A stretch of 64,000 bases of DNA from Lachnospiraceae bacterium (GCA_910574885.1 CAJTDD010000017.1:1-64000); one strand, 5' to 3'. Shown: positions 52,921 to 61,198, counted from the first letter of the stretch. The notes: generated from the sequence alone by a model not told the origin. A program made the numbers and translations.

Positions 52921-53826
52921 TTGGAGGGAATTTTTATGTTACTAGCACTACAAATCTTATTCGGCGTATTGGCAGCCGGAACCGGACTCGGACTCATCTT
53001 CGATATTTTCAAGAATCGTATGGATGACCTCCACAGTGCAACCGGCAAGCAATGGGCGGCTGGTTTTACGGTAGGTATTATCGCCAACTTCCTTGACACA
53101 CTTGGCTGCGGCTCTTATGCCCCATCCACCTTCATGTACAAATTATTCAACCAGATGGACGATATCGACATCCCGGGTACTCTGAATATCGGAGATACCT
53201 TCCCGGTTATTTTCGAGGCGTTCATCTTCACAGCTTCCGTAGACTGTGATCCTATGTTCTTGTGGATTATGTACATATGTGCAGCCGTAGGTTCATTTGG
53301 ATTTGCTACCATCGTTACGAAGTGGCCGCGTAACAAGATCAGATACGCTCTTGGCTTCATCATGATACCTCTTGCAATTATCATGCTCTGCAAAAACACG
53401 GGTGTCGGACCTTTCGGCGCCGTAGGAACTGCTACCGGTTTAACTGGATGGAAATTGATTGTAGCTGCAGGACTTAATATTTTATGGGGCGCTCTGATGG
53501 ATATCGGTTTTGGTCTGTATGCTCCATGTATGGCGACCTGTCTTCTGCTTGGTGTTGACGGAACGGCTTGTTTCCCAGTATTCATGGGTTCCTGTGCATG
53601 TCTGATGCCTGCATGTTCCATCGAGTTCATCAAGACACACAGATACGATGTATCCCATACAATCGGCAATGCGATCGGCGGATGTATCGGTGTATTCATC
53701 GCTTGGAAGCTCGTTACAAACCTTCCGATGTTCTGGCTGATTAACCTGATCTGTGTCGTTCTGTTCTGGACTTCCTATACATTGATCAGCGCTGCAAACA
53801 AAGACAGAAAAGCTGGCGTCGCTTAA
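52921..53826 (+). CDS. TauE/SafE-like membrane permease
   Basis: 301 aa from an ATG at about 52936 or a slightly earlier start; GGAGGGAATTTTT fits the ATG of MLLALQILFGV. Eight or so membrane helices with the repeated halves of the TauE/SafE (DUF81) family: GFTVGIIANFLDTLGCGSYAPSTFMYKLF and ILWGALMDIGFGLYAPCMATCLLLGVD. Family members export or import small organic or sulfur anions. Unusual cysteines (GSCACLMPAC) are present. Next to the proline-reductase cluster it may move proline, 5-aminovalerate or a sulfur/selenium compound; this is speculative. Confidence 0.72.
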   Translation: MEGIFMLLALQILFGVLAAGTGLGLIFDIFKNRMDDLHSATGKQWAAGFTVGIIANFLDTLGCGSYAPSTFMYKLFNQMDDIDIPGTLNIGDTFPVIFEAFIFTASVDCDPMFLWIMYICAAVGSFGFATIVTKWPRNKIRYALGFIMIPLAIIMLCKNTGVGPFGAVGTATGLTGWKLIVAAGLNILWGALMDIGFGLYAPCMATCLLLGVDGTACFPVFMGSCACLMPACSIEFIKTHRYDVSHTIGNAIGGCIGVFIAWKLVTNLPMFWLINLICVVLFWTSYTLISAANKDRKAGVA

Positions 53827-53863
53827 CTTAGAAATTAATACTTAGTTTTTTATATTTAAGATA

Positions 53864-53897
53864 TAAATGGCTGTCCGGAGGGATGGCCATTTATATA
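53864..53897 (+). terminator. Terminator-like hairpin after the permease gene
   Basis: AAATGGC...GGCCATTT with a short T/A-rich tail, about 38 bp after the stop; probably a partial terminator. Confidence 0.5.
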
Positions 53898-53899
53898 TA

Positions 53900-53922
53900 T
53901 GACAGATGCAATTCATCTGTCA
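53900..53922. promoter_or_regulatory. 9-bp inverted repeat upstream of the YcxB-like gene
   Basis: TGACAGATG-CAATT-CATCTGTCA, a perfect dyad 28 bp before the next start codon; possible operator or small attenuating stem. Confidence 0.45.
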
Positions 53923-53949
53923 TAAGGACATATATTTTAGGAGTTTATT

Positions 53950-54510
53950 ATGAAAAACGGAGAAACTATTATGTTTGTAAACGAATATGTAATGACTCGA
54001 AGACGTTATGATAAATGGGCAACTCCTAAGTTCTGGAAGTTACCTATTTTTTATATTTACTGTGTCATTTTTGTCGCAGGTGTATTCGGCTGGATTTATT
54101 TTGGGAAAGCAGATGTACCCGCAAGATGGCAGACCATCGGAGCCTTCCTGACATTTGTAGCTGTATATAGAGGCGTGTTCTTTCAATGGATGCATGCCGA
54201 TAAGACTTTCCGCGTTACCAGAGCTAATTATTTTGACGGCAAAGACTGGACATGCAAGGTCATAGTCGGAGAAAAGAACATCTCTTTGTATATTAATGGA
54301 AAAGTAAATAATAAAGTAGAATGGAACGAAATCTTAAAATTTGAGGAGGCAAAATCCTATTTTAGATTATCCACAAACGAGCGGAATGAAGGCGTTATGC
54401 TTGATAAAGCGTGTTTTACCGAAGGAGATGCCGACAGTTTTAAGCAGTGGATGCACGATAAACATCCGGAGATTGCTTTTGGTCCTGTCACGCCATCGCT
54501 CAACAAATAG
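53950..54510 (+). CDS. YcxB-like membrane protein
   Basis: 186 aa (or 176 from the second ATG, MFVNEYVMTRR). Two membrane helices at about 33-52 and 63-80 follow a basic N-terminus. The C-terminal half is a small beta domain (KVIVGEKNISLYINGKVNNKVEWNEILKFEEAKSYFRL...NEGVMLDKACFTEGDADSFKQWM), as in the YcxB-like family. Function unknown. Ribosome-binding site AGGAG. It probably follows the permease in one transcript, past a weak terminator. Confidence 0.7.
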   Translation: MKNGETIMFVNEYVMTRRRYDKWATPKFWKLPIFYIYCVIFVAGVFGWIYFGKADVPARWQTIGAFLTFVAVYRGVFFQWMHADKTFRVTRANYFDGKDWTCKVIVGEKNISLYINGKVNNKVEWNEILKFEEAKSYFRLSTNERNEGVMLDKACFTEGDADSFKQWMHDKHPEIAFGPVTPSLNK

Positions 54511-54609
54511 CACACAATAGACTAAAGTACAAAGTGAACAATTTTTTTATTTTCTTATAATAAATAATTGTTATTTTGCATAAATTTTTATTTTCATACG
54601 ACTAGAGTA

Positions 54610-54638
54610 TTGACACCCTAAGACAAAGGTGATATATT
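54610..54638 (+). promoter_or_regulatory. Consensus promoter of the candidate ncRNA
   Basis: TTGACA (54610-54615), 17-bp spacer, TATATT (54633-54638). The perfect -35 and ideal spacing point to a strong constitutive transcript beginning near 54645. Confidence 0.75.
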
Positions 54639-54644
54639 AAACCT

Positions 54645-54911
54645 ATCTTAAATGTGTATAAACAATTAAGAAAGAAAAGGTTATATACATTAAGTAAACC
54701 GTTGCGGTTGTATTTGCAGTTACACAGTTGCCGATCGTTTCCCCCAAGAACGTTCTTGCAACAGTGAACTCCAATTAATATATACGTCCTCTTTACAGAG
54801 GAGCATTCCCCAGCTTTGTATATAAGACAAAACTGCAATGCAACGAGGAAAACCTCTCAATGACATACCAAAAAGAAAGGGCACGACATACAGGTCGTGC
54901 CTTTTCTTTTG
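54645..54911 (+). ncRNA. Probable structured non-coding RNA, class unidentified
   Basis: About 265 nt from a consensus promoter to an intrinsic terminator with no ORF that has a ribosome-binding site. Stems seen in order: ATGTGTATAA/TTATATACAT (about 54651-54693), AACCG-TTG-CGGTT, an AAGAACGTTCTT dyad, a long TTAATATATAC...GTATATAAG stem enclosing CCTCT-TTAC-AGAGG, GAGG-AAAA-CCTC and the terminator. The size and boundaries fit a housekeeping-type RNA such as 6S RNA or raiA-type RNA, but I cannot match its sequence to either with certainty. It lacks the RNase P, SRP and tmRNA signatures. Confidence 0.6.
54879..54911 (+). terminator. Terminator of the candidate ncRNA
   Basis: GGCACGAC-ATACAG-GTCGTGCC followed by TTTTCTTTT: an 8-bp perfect GC-rich stem and T-run. 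Confidence 0.85.
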
Positions 54912-54956
54912 TCCGAACCTTTCTCATGATTTCTATCTTCCTGCTATGAAAAATTT

Positions 54957-55003
54957 AAAAAGAGATTCTGCGTCCATACACCAACGCAAAATCTCTTCTT
55001 CAA
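54957..55003 (-). terminator. Terminator of the prd operon
   Basis: Minus strand AGAGATTTTGCG...CGCAGAATCTCT followed by TTTTTAAATTTTT, about 25 bases after prdE; 12-bp stem with one wobble. Confidence 0.85.
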
Positions 55004-55025
55004 CCTCTCATATTCATCAACATTC

Positions 55026-55505
55026 TTACTTCTTCTGTTGATCTTTCTGGCGCATCTTTAGCTTCAATAACGCCATCGCTTTTCTACAGTCGAGCGCGAC
55101 CATGTTATTTTCCCCTACTACATTGGTCTCCGTCCCATCTGCGCTCTTATTAATATCTACGATACCATCCAGGTATTCATTCACCACCACGAACTGTGCT
55201 ACCGTACCGCTGAAATTGAGCCCTGTCACCGGGATTCCCCTTATCCCTAATTGCTCGCATGTATTCGTGAAGTCCACGTCACTGTTTCCCCAGCCGTCAG
55301 ATGAGATAATCACCCCGTCAGCCCTCATTGCCTCAGCCCACACTGCCGAGCGGGTTCCTACCAACATCTTATCTTTGTTATCATCCGGCGTCCCTACCAG
55401 AAGGATGCCCATCAGGTCAAGATCCGTATCATTCGACACTACATCCAGAAGCGGATCTCTGAAATGATGAAGCGAAGTCTCCTTGGTTGATGGTCCTATT
55501 CCCAT
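55026..55505 (-). CDS. prdE: PrdE, proline reductase accessory (PrdA C-terminal-like)
   Basis: 159 aa from MGIGPSTKETSLHHFRDPLL, with AAGGAGG eight bases upstream; a longer frame intrudes into prdD. It aligns along its length with the C-terminal 23-kDa part of PrdA: MGIGPSTKE matches CIGPASKE, GTPDDNKDKMLVGTRSAVWAEAMRADGVIISSDGWGNSDVDFTNTCEQLGIRGIPVTGLNF matches the PrdA segment ending GMRGIPVVGMSY. It lacks the cysteine that becomes the pyruvoyl group. Role in the complex unknown. Last gene of the operon. Confidence 0.88.
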   Translation of the reverse strand: MGIGPSTKETSLHHFRDPLLDVVSNDTDLDLMGILLVGTPDDNKDKMLVGTRSAVWAEAMRADGVIISSDGWGNSDVDFTNTCEQLGIRGIPVTGLNFSGTVAQFVVVNEYLDGIVDINKSADGTETNVVGENNMVALDCRKAMALLKLKMRQKDQQKK

Positions 55506-55518
55506 ATCTTCTACCTCC

Positions 55519-56286
55519 TTACTGCATAGAGCGGATAATTCCGTCCCGGTACTCATTAGGAGTCACCAGAATCGGCATATTGCCCATATCAATGATTGAA
55601 CGTCCGCCCTCTACACCGGACGGCTCATTTGCAAAGAAATGCGTATCATACATGGCCCCCTGTCCAGCTACCTGCTTGATGATAAGCACTCTCTTCTTGC
55701 CTGGCCTTACAATGTCATGGTATTCGTGTCTCTCCGTACATTTCTCTCCACGAAATCTCTTCAGCTTATCCCGATAGGTCTGAATAAACTTGTCACAGGC
55801 GCGGTGTGCTGCCGTCGGTCCTGGTCTTTCCTGCCCCATCCCGGCAGTAAGAGTAACGTCAAAGGAAATAATATAGTCATCATCTCCCGGAGTCCCTGCG
55901 CGGTTTAAATACAACTGCTCCTTGAGATTCCCTTCCGATGACCCAAATTCATGGCACTGTTTCCCGTTCACATCCACACCGGTAAGCATCACATATACAC
56001 CGGTAATCGTGTGCGTAATTCCATCCCCAATCTTGCCAAGAACTTTTGTAGAGATTGGTATAATATCCATGATTGTGTTCGTCCACCTGTCATGGTCCCC
56101 CGGTTTAATTAGCTGTATATCTATCTTCTCTATGTATTCCTCCTCAGCCACCAGCCCGTCAAGCATCTCTTTGCTGACTGTCATCTTCCCGTCTACCTTA
56201 ATATCGTTATGCTCGCCCCATTCTACATCATTCATATGGAATGCTTTAATTACAAGTTTTCTCAGGTCTATTACTTCATCAGCCAC
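55519..56286 (-). CDS. prdD: PrdD, proline reductase accessory (PrdA N-terminal-like)
   Basis: 255 aa from a GTG (then ADEVIDLRKLVI) seven bases after GGAGGT; an ATG ten codons upstream has no site. It matches the 45-kDa part of PrdA (TITGVYVMLTGVDVNGKQCHEFGSSEGNLKEQLYLNRAGTPGDDDYI, VRPGKKRVLIIKQVAGQGAMYDTHFF, IDMGNMPILVTPNEYRDGIIRSMQ) and stops just where PrdA is cleaved. Together with PrdE it looks like a pre-split, pyruvoyl-less PrdA paralogue. A terminator-like hairpin lies between prdB and prdD. Confidence 0.88.
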   Translation of the reverse strand: MADEVIDLRKLVIKAFHMNDVEWGEHNDIKVDGKMTVSKEMLDGLVAEEEYIEKIDIQLIKPGDHDRWTNTIMDIIPISTKVLGKIGDGITHTITGVYVMLTGVDVNGKQCHEFGSSEGNLKEQLYLNRAGTPGDDDYIISFDVTLTAGMGQERPGPTAAHRACDKFIQTYRDKLKRFRGEKCTERHEYHDIVRPGKKRVLIIKQVAGQGAMYDTHFFANEPSGVEGGRSIIDMGNMPILVTPNEYRDGIIRSMQ

Positions 56287-56385
56287 CTTTATCACCTCCG
56301 TCAACGCAGCCTGCATGCGCAGGCTACCTCATACCTGTCATACAATATATCGTATGACTTTCCGATATATTGTCATATCTTCCTT

Positions 56386-56421
56386 CTAAAAAGGGCAGAT
56401 AGCTCCATTATCTGCCCTTTC
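56386..56421 (-). terminator. Intercistronic terminator between prdB and prdD
   Basis: Minus strand AAAGGGCAGATA-ATGGAGC-TATCTGCCCTTT with trailing T's. It may lower prdDE expression relative to prdAB. Confidence 0.75.
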
Positions 56422-56435
56422 CATGTTAATCCTTC

Positions 56436-57161
56436 TTAAACTTTCGCAATATACTCGAATGGCAAAGGAACAATCTTTCCTGGTGTCTGAATCTCTACCA
56501 ACTGCTCCAGAGTTGCCCTTACAATCTGCGTCTGCTGTTCTACGTTATGCGGTCCACCTGCATTCGCACCCATAGGAACGAGCGGAGCTACCGCACGAGG
56601 AGTACCGGTCTGACGAACAACCGGTGGAAGAGCTGCAATAATAATTGTAGGAATTCCAGCTTCTTCAATCGCTCTCTGCACCAATACTGCAGAGCGGTGG
56701 CAGGTTCCTCAGCCAGCTGTGAGGATAACTGCATCTACATCCTCTTCTTTAAACATCTGTGCGATCGCCGGTCCAGTCTCACCTTTGAACTTCTCCTGGT
56801 TTCCGCCGCCGCCCATGAATCCTGCATGTACAGGAGCACAAGCCCTAATAAATCCTTCTGCTGCAAGTTCATGAATTCTATCAATCGGGAACATACAGTT
56901 GATGTCTTTATTAACATCACTGTTATCATATCCACCGTGGGATACCATCAACTCGCTAGATGGTGTGGTGTTCTCTATCTTTCTCCATGTAAAATCTCCG
57001 GCAAGATTAAATCTTTCCTGATCTTTCTTATGAACGCCTGCTGCCGTAGCAAGAGCAATGGACATATCCTTCAGCTCTTTTGTTACAGGAGTCCATACAG
57101 ACGGTGGAGTAATAGGAACGAATATCTCTGATTGTAAACCTTTAACAACCGTTAAACTCAT
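56436..57161 (-). CDS. prdB: PrdB, selenocysteine subunit of D-proline reductase
   Basis: 241 aa read through an in-frame TGA at 56709-56711 (Sec151). The N-terminal half (SEIFVPITPPSVWTPVTKELKDMSIAL...DNSDVNKDINCMFPIDRIHELA) and the C-terminal half (ALPPVVRQTGTPRAVAPLVPMGANAGGP) are both PrdB. The redox motif is VILTAGUGTCHRS (U-x-x-C). Ordinary gene prediction splits it into two ORFs. It binds D-proline with PrdA, and the selenolate is essential for ring opening to 5-aminovalerate. AGGAGG precedes its ATG. Length and Sec position agree with other PrdB proteins. Confidence 0.95.
56670..56711 (-). promoter_or_regulatory. Sec UGA codon and bacterial SECIS hairpin of prdB
   Basis: Twelve bases after the UGA a stem-loop forms: CGCTCTGCA-GTATTGG-TGCAGAGAGCG, seven perfect pairs plus a lower stem and a G-containing apical loop, 56670-56696. 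Distance and loop agree with SelB-binding bSECIS elements. Confidence 0.85.
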
Positions 57162-57163
57162 TT

Positions 57164-57460
57164 TTAGACCTCCTCATTATCCAAACGCTTACGCATCTCT
57201 TCTTGTTTGCGCCGTTCTTTTTCAATGTTACTGACGTACTTGTCATTTATCTCTGGTCCTAACTGCTCCGGAAAGCTCATGCGAAAGCCAACTTCCTGTC
57301 CGACCTTGGGTTCTGTGTCACAGATAAACATACGCTTTGGCGCTTTAAAAAAACCAAGACGTCCCTTCAGGTCTATACTTATGCTGCAATCATCAACATC
57401 CACAATAACACCTTCCATATAAATGACCTTGTCGCCATATTTCAAACGTTCGTCATTCAT
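57164..57460 (-). CDS. CBO2463/CBO2479-type protein of the prd operon
   Basis: 98 aa. N-terminal beta domain (RLKYGDKVIYMEGVIVDVDDCSISIDLKGRLGFFKAPKRMFICD), then a charged helix (EINDKYVSNIEKERRKQEEMRKRL). It matches the small conserved protein found between prdA and prdB in Clostridia. It contains a KOW/SH3-like pattern and may aid assembly or processing of the reductase; its function is unproven. It sits 18 bp after prdA and 2 bp before prdB. Confidence 0.8.
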   Translation of the reverse strand: MNDERLKYGDKVIYMEGVIVDVDDCSISIDLKGRLGFFKAPKRMFICDTEPKVGQEVGFRMSFPEQLGPEINDKYVSNIEKERRKQEEMRKRLDNEEV

Positions 57461-57478
57461 TCTTCAACCAACACCTGA

Positions 57479-59320
57479 TTAATCGTATTTCTCTTTACGC
57501 TTCTGGCTCATCGGCAAGGACTGCTCATTCTCTTCCAGAGCAATCTTCGTGCCGTATGCAGCTTCAATCAGCTCAACGTTTGAAGACTTAACGTTTGGAT
57601 TCCACTTCTTCTCAGCAGCCTTTACATCTTCTCCTGCCATAGCCGTCTTGAGCATAGCAATCGCACGTACTGCATCCTCCGGACAAAGTGTATTACATCC
57701 AAGTACCTCATTCTCAATACCGGATTCGGACTTGTTGTTATCAACCATGTACTGCATGTACTTGTTACCAACAACGAGCGCTCCCTGAACTGCACAGTAG
57801 GACATACCTACTACCGGGATTCCTCTCATACCGATCTGTTCGATATGGCTTGCGAAGTCGATGTGGTTATTTCCAAAGCCTTCTGTTGTAACGAAAGCTC
57901 CGTCTGCGTCCATCATCTCTACGGTGTGTCCTACACGTTTGGATACATAGAACTTCTCTGCATTAATCTGTGGTGAACCAACAAATACAACACCGCACAG
58001 GTCAACTTCCTCATCATGAAGAGCTTCAAGAACCAATGGCTCTCTCCAGTAATGTCTGGACATCTCTTTTGATGCAGGTCCGATACATGTCAGGGCATGA
58101 ATACATCCGTCAAGAACCTCAAGCGGAGATACGCATACCGGAACATTTCCTAAATCAACGTTCGCCCTTGCGCCAAGTACTCCTACAGGCTCTACAGGAA
58201 GGATAAAGTTATCATGCATAGCTCCCTGTCCCATAATCTCTTTTACGATTACGACTTTCTTCTTGCCTGGACGGCGAACCTGTTTCAATTCCTGCGTCTC
58301 TGCTACAAGACTGTCGTCAAGCTTCTTCATAGCCTCGCGGATTTCCTGCGTAATAACATCAAATGCCGTATGTGCAGCCATAGGTCCGCGACGCTCCATA
58401 TTGGTCTTCTCCTGGATTACAATATTACCTTTGATGAAGATTTCACCCTTATCAGGACATCCTGGACGTCCCCACATAATGTTCTCATCTAAGTATCCCT
58501 CGGAGGAACCGAACTCACCAATCTGAACTCCGCCTTCATCTACACCAGTCAGCATCATAACAACGCCGTCGAGAACTCTCGTAACACCGCATCCGATATC
58601 ATCGTCGCCCTCTTTTGTAGCGATCGGCTGAACGTCCATAATCGTCTCTGAATAAGTATGGTACAAATCCGGAGTAATGATCTCCAAATGGAAATCCTTA
58701 ACAAGTTCCTGGTTGTCGATTACTTCTGCTTCGATTCCCTCACGGATGTAAAGAATCGTACCTTCAATCTTTGTCTCCGGTCCTCTCTTAACTTCTGTGA
58801 TCTTAAAATGCTTTCTTGTTAAAGTCCTTACAACCTTCTCTTCTTCTACCTTGCTGTCAGCTGCTGCTCCTGCTGCCACAACCGCTTCTGCCGCTGCCGG
58901 TGCTGCCGCCGCACTTCCGCCGCCAAGCGCTCCCACCGGAATCTCAAGGTCAATATCTTTTCCTTCTCCGATGTGGATCTTCAAAATTCCACCTGCTGCC
59001 GCTGGCGCTGCTGCCACCGGTGCCGGTGCTGCTTCTTCAACTGCTTCCTCAACTACAGGTGCACTCGGCGCTTTTGCACCTTCTACAACGTCTGCAGTCA
59101 GTGGGCAGAGAGAATCACACGTTTTTGTAAGTTTTGCTCCCAGAACTTCCTCAATAGTAAGGCAGCCGTCAAGATTCAATAATCCTGAATCTACCAAATC
59201 ATCAAAGATTGCCGGATCTTCCAGATTCGCCGGTTCGATTGTAATGCCGCCCTCGGCTCTACAACATAATACCGCTGGATCATGAGCATGAGCTTTCGCT
59301 GTTTCAGCTGTGATTGACAT
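57479..59320 (-). CDS. prdA: PrdA, D-proline reductase proprotein (pyruvoyl type)
   Basis: 613 aa. Family knowledge: the proprotein is cut to a 45-kDa and a 23-kDa subunit, and the new N-terminal cysteine becomes the pyruvoyl group that forms the substrate adduct. Here the expected site is LT-C412 (HALTCIGPASKEM), which leaves about 202 C-terminal residues (about 22 kDa). N-terminal region with Cys-rich start, an Ala/Pro/Glu linker (about 80-160) and the conserved core VMMLTGVDEGGVQIGEFGSSEGY. ATG preceded by AAGGAGGGAAA. Same transcript as prdB. Confidence 0.95.
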   Translation of the reverse strand: MSITAETAKAHAHDPAVLCCRAEGGITIEPANLEDPAIFDDLVDSGLLNLDGCLTIEEVLGAKLTKTCDSLCPLTADVVEGAKAPSAPVVEEAVEEAAPAPVAAAPAAAGGILKIHIGEGKDIDLEIPVGALGGGSAAAAPAAAEAVVAAGAAADSKVEEEKVVRTLTRKHFKITEVKRGPETKIEGTILYIREGIEAEVIDNQELVKDFHLEIITPDLYHTYSETIMDVQPIATKEGDDDIGCGVTRVLDGVVMMLTGVDEGGVQIGEFGSSEGYLDENIMWGRPGCPDKGEIFIKGNIVIQEKTNMERRGPMAAHTAFDVITQEIREAMKKLDDSLVAETQELKQVRRPGKKKVVIVKEIMGQGAMHDNFILPVEPVGVLGARANVDLGNVPVCVSPLEVLDGCIHALTCIGPASKEMSRHYWREPLVLEALHDEEVDLCGVVFVGSPQINAEKFYVSKRVGHTVEMMDADGAFVTTEGFGNNHIDFASHIEQIGMRGIPVVGMSYCAVQGALVVGNKYMQYMVDNNKSESGIENEVLGCNTLCPEDAVRAIAMLKTAMAGEDVKAAEKKWNPNVKSSNVELIEAAYGTKIALEENEQSLPMSQKRKEKYD

Positions 59321-59557
59321 ATTGTTTTCCCTCCTTAATTTGGTCCACGCGTCCCTCTTGCGGTCCGCTCAGATAATTACCGCCCGATTCAGCGCGCCCT
59401 TCGCACACCTTACAGGCTGCCGTGACATTCACGGCATGAAATGTATATAACAATTACATGCAATGTGGAGAGTACCTCTCTATCCCCAGGCAAAAGAATC
59501 GGGGGTCCCTTGCCTTATTGCCTGCAACAGCAATACCGCTTTTATTAACACAAAATA

Positions 59558-60961
59558 TTATTTCCCGTTCGGGAGCTGGTCTACCTGTTTAGAAACTCTT
59601 AACGTCCTATAAAGCGCATGGCCAACAGTCCTCATCACATGGTCTGTCTGATGGAAGACCTTCAATCCCATCTTCGGGCCGGATGCCATAACCGTATTGG
59701 AACAGTCGGAGCAGTTGCCGATGATAATATATTCACACTTATCCTTCTTAAACTGCATATTGTTCTTAACCTGTCCCGGACAATTCCCTGGCCTCAGACA
59801 CTTGAGCGGTGCGCCCGGCTTATTCTCGATTGCCTGCTTACATCTGCATACGGATACTACTTTGCCGTTCATCTTATCCGCAATCTCACGCATACGTTCT
59901 TCACTTCCACCGCACGCACAGACAAGAAGCCCTACGTTCGCTCCGTGAAGATCCGGGAACTCAATCGTAACAAGAATGCCGCCTGTCGTCTTCGTAATCG
60001 GCGCGTCAAGTTCCGTTGACTTTCCGGTAAAGGCTCCGCCCATAATAATCTCGCCGTATACGCCTTCGATACCGCCTGCTTTCTCAATCAGCTCGCCAAC
60101 GCTTACGCCCACCGGCACATCCATGAATACATGCGCCTGATTGCCTCCGTTAATCTTGCCGCGTACCGTTAAGTTCTTGGTAATACATGGCTTCTTCTCG
60201 TCAATTGCTTCCGCAATCTTCGCTGCCGTCTCAAGATTCACAACAACAGACCTTGCGGCTGACGGGAGCTGCATCGTCGTAAGGTTCACGCCCAGACATT
60301 CTCTCACTACCGCACGTTCCTCGCCCATCGGGTAGATATCCGGCAGAAGGTGGATAGAAATCTCATCCTCTCCTGCAATCGCTTTCCTCAGGATCTCGAT
60401 TGCCTTCTCGTTCTTCTTCTTGATCGCAAATATGGCCTTGTCCGCATGGGTAATCTCCATACAATACTTCACGCCGCGCACAACCTTGCCGCACTGTTCT
60501 TCAATCTGTCTGATATTATGCTCAAGGCCCGGCTCGCACTCGGCGGCATTGATCAGTATATAACTGTGCTCCAGCTTAAAGTCTGCCGGAAGTTCCGGAT
60601 TAATCTCCGGATCAAGCTCCGCCATCTCCGTCTCAGCCAGATTGATGCCAAGCTTCACTCCTGTCGGGAATCCGGCGCCGCCCATACCAACGATTCCGGC
60701 TTCTTTCACCATGGCAAGCTTATCGTTCTCGTCCTCTACCTCAATCGGGACAAACTCATCCTTCTGCTCTTCGTCCGGTCTGATGATGATTCTGTCTTCC
60801 AGCACTTCTTCCACTACGCCGTATACGCTGGAAAAAATGTTAGCCCCGAGGCCTGTCGGTGTCGCAATCTTCGTACCTTTTTTTACTTCGTCCCCAGCTT
60901 TTACGATTGCCGCGCAAGGCGCGCCGACATGCTGACGTAACAAAATCTGTACATTTCCCAT
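59558..60961 (-). CDS. prdC: PrdC, RnfC-like electron-transfer protein of proline reductase
   Basis: 467 aa resembling RnfC/NuoF: N-terminal barrel-sandwich domain (VQILLRQHVGAPCAAIVKAGDEVKKGTKIATPTG), the FMN/NADH-type core GIVGMGGAGFPTGVKLGI (about 90-107), an SLBB-like region and a Cys-rich C-terminus (VSVCRCKQ, CLRPGNCPG, IGNCSDCSN). It probably carries electrons from NADH to PrdAB. In some Clostridia PrdC contains selenocysteine; here there is no in-frame TGA, so all redox positions are cysteines. AAGGAGAAGG precedes the ATG. The 237 bp before prdA contain no gene. Confidence 0.9.
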   Translation of the reverse strand: MGNVQILLRQHVGAPCAAIVKAGDEVKKGTKIATPTGLGANIFSSVYGVVEEVLEDRIIIRPDEEQKDEFVPIEVEDENDKLAMVKEAGIVGMGGAGFPTGVKLGINLAETEMAELDPEINPELPADFKLEHSYILINAAECEPGLEHNIRQIEEQCGKVVRGVKYCMEITHADKAIFAIKKKNEKAIEILRKAIAGEDEISIHLLPDIYPMGEERAVVRECLGVNLTTMQLPSAARSVVVNLETAAKIAEAIDEKKPCITKNLTVRGKINGGNQAHVFMDVPVGVSVGELIEKAGGIEGVYGEIIMGGAFTGKSTELDAPITKTTGGILVTIEFPDLHGANVGLLVCACGGSEERMREIADKMNGKVVSVCRCKQAIENKPGAPLKCLRPGNCPGQVKNNMQFKKDKCEYIIIGNCSDCSNTVMASGPKMGLKVFHQTDHVMRTVGHALYRTLRVSKQVDQLPNGK

Positions 60962-61076
60962 TGCTATCCTTCTCCTTTTTTGATTAAATTATAAGTAAAA
61001 AACAAAACTTCACAGTTCGTCTACTTACTTCCTGCTGCTGCACAATCTATAAATAACATCTATAAATGATATCTTC

Positions 61077-61174
61077 TGGCGAGGGCATGTGGGAATCGAA
61101 CCCACCCGGGACGCTCTTAACGCCCCACACTGGTTTTGAAGACCAGGAGGCACACCAGTCACCCAACTACCCCC
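61077..61174 (-). tRNA. selC: tRNA-Sec (TCA), selC
   Basis: A 98-nt tRNA with the Sec features: 8-nt acceptor arms (GGGGGTAG/ATGCCCTC with wobbles and one non-canonical pair), encoded CCA with discriminator G, anticodon loop CTTCAAA (TCA), long variable arm (GTGGGGCGTTAAGAGCGTCCCGG) and T-arm GTGGG-TTCGATT-CCCAC. It lies 115 bp upstream of prdC on the same strand, so the tRNA needed for prdB sits in the prd locus itself. Confidence 0.95.
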
Positions 61175-61198
61175 ATATCTATTCTCTCATGTGTTTTA

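Larger units (their letters stand above)
54511..55025. other. 515-bp gap: ncRNA locus and prd terminator
   Basis: Contains no credible protein gene. It holds a consensus promoter, a delimited structured transcript and its terminator on the plus strand, then the prd-operon terminator on the minus strand; each is listed separately. The first 90 bases are AT-rich. Confidence 0.7.

Noticed and set aside
54602-54838. 78-aa minus-strand ORF in the ncRNA region
   Set aside because: No ribosome-binding site; lies antisense to a region with promoter, stems and terminator.
56436-57161. prdB as a pseudogene broken by a stop codon
   Set aside because: The TGA is at the known selenocysteine position, followed by a SECIS hairpin, and a tRNA-Sec gene lies in the same locus.
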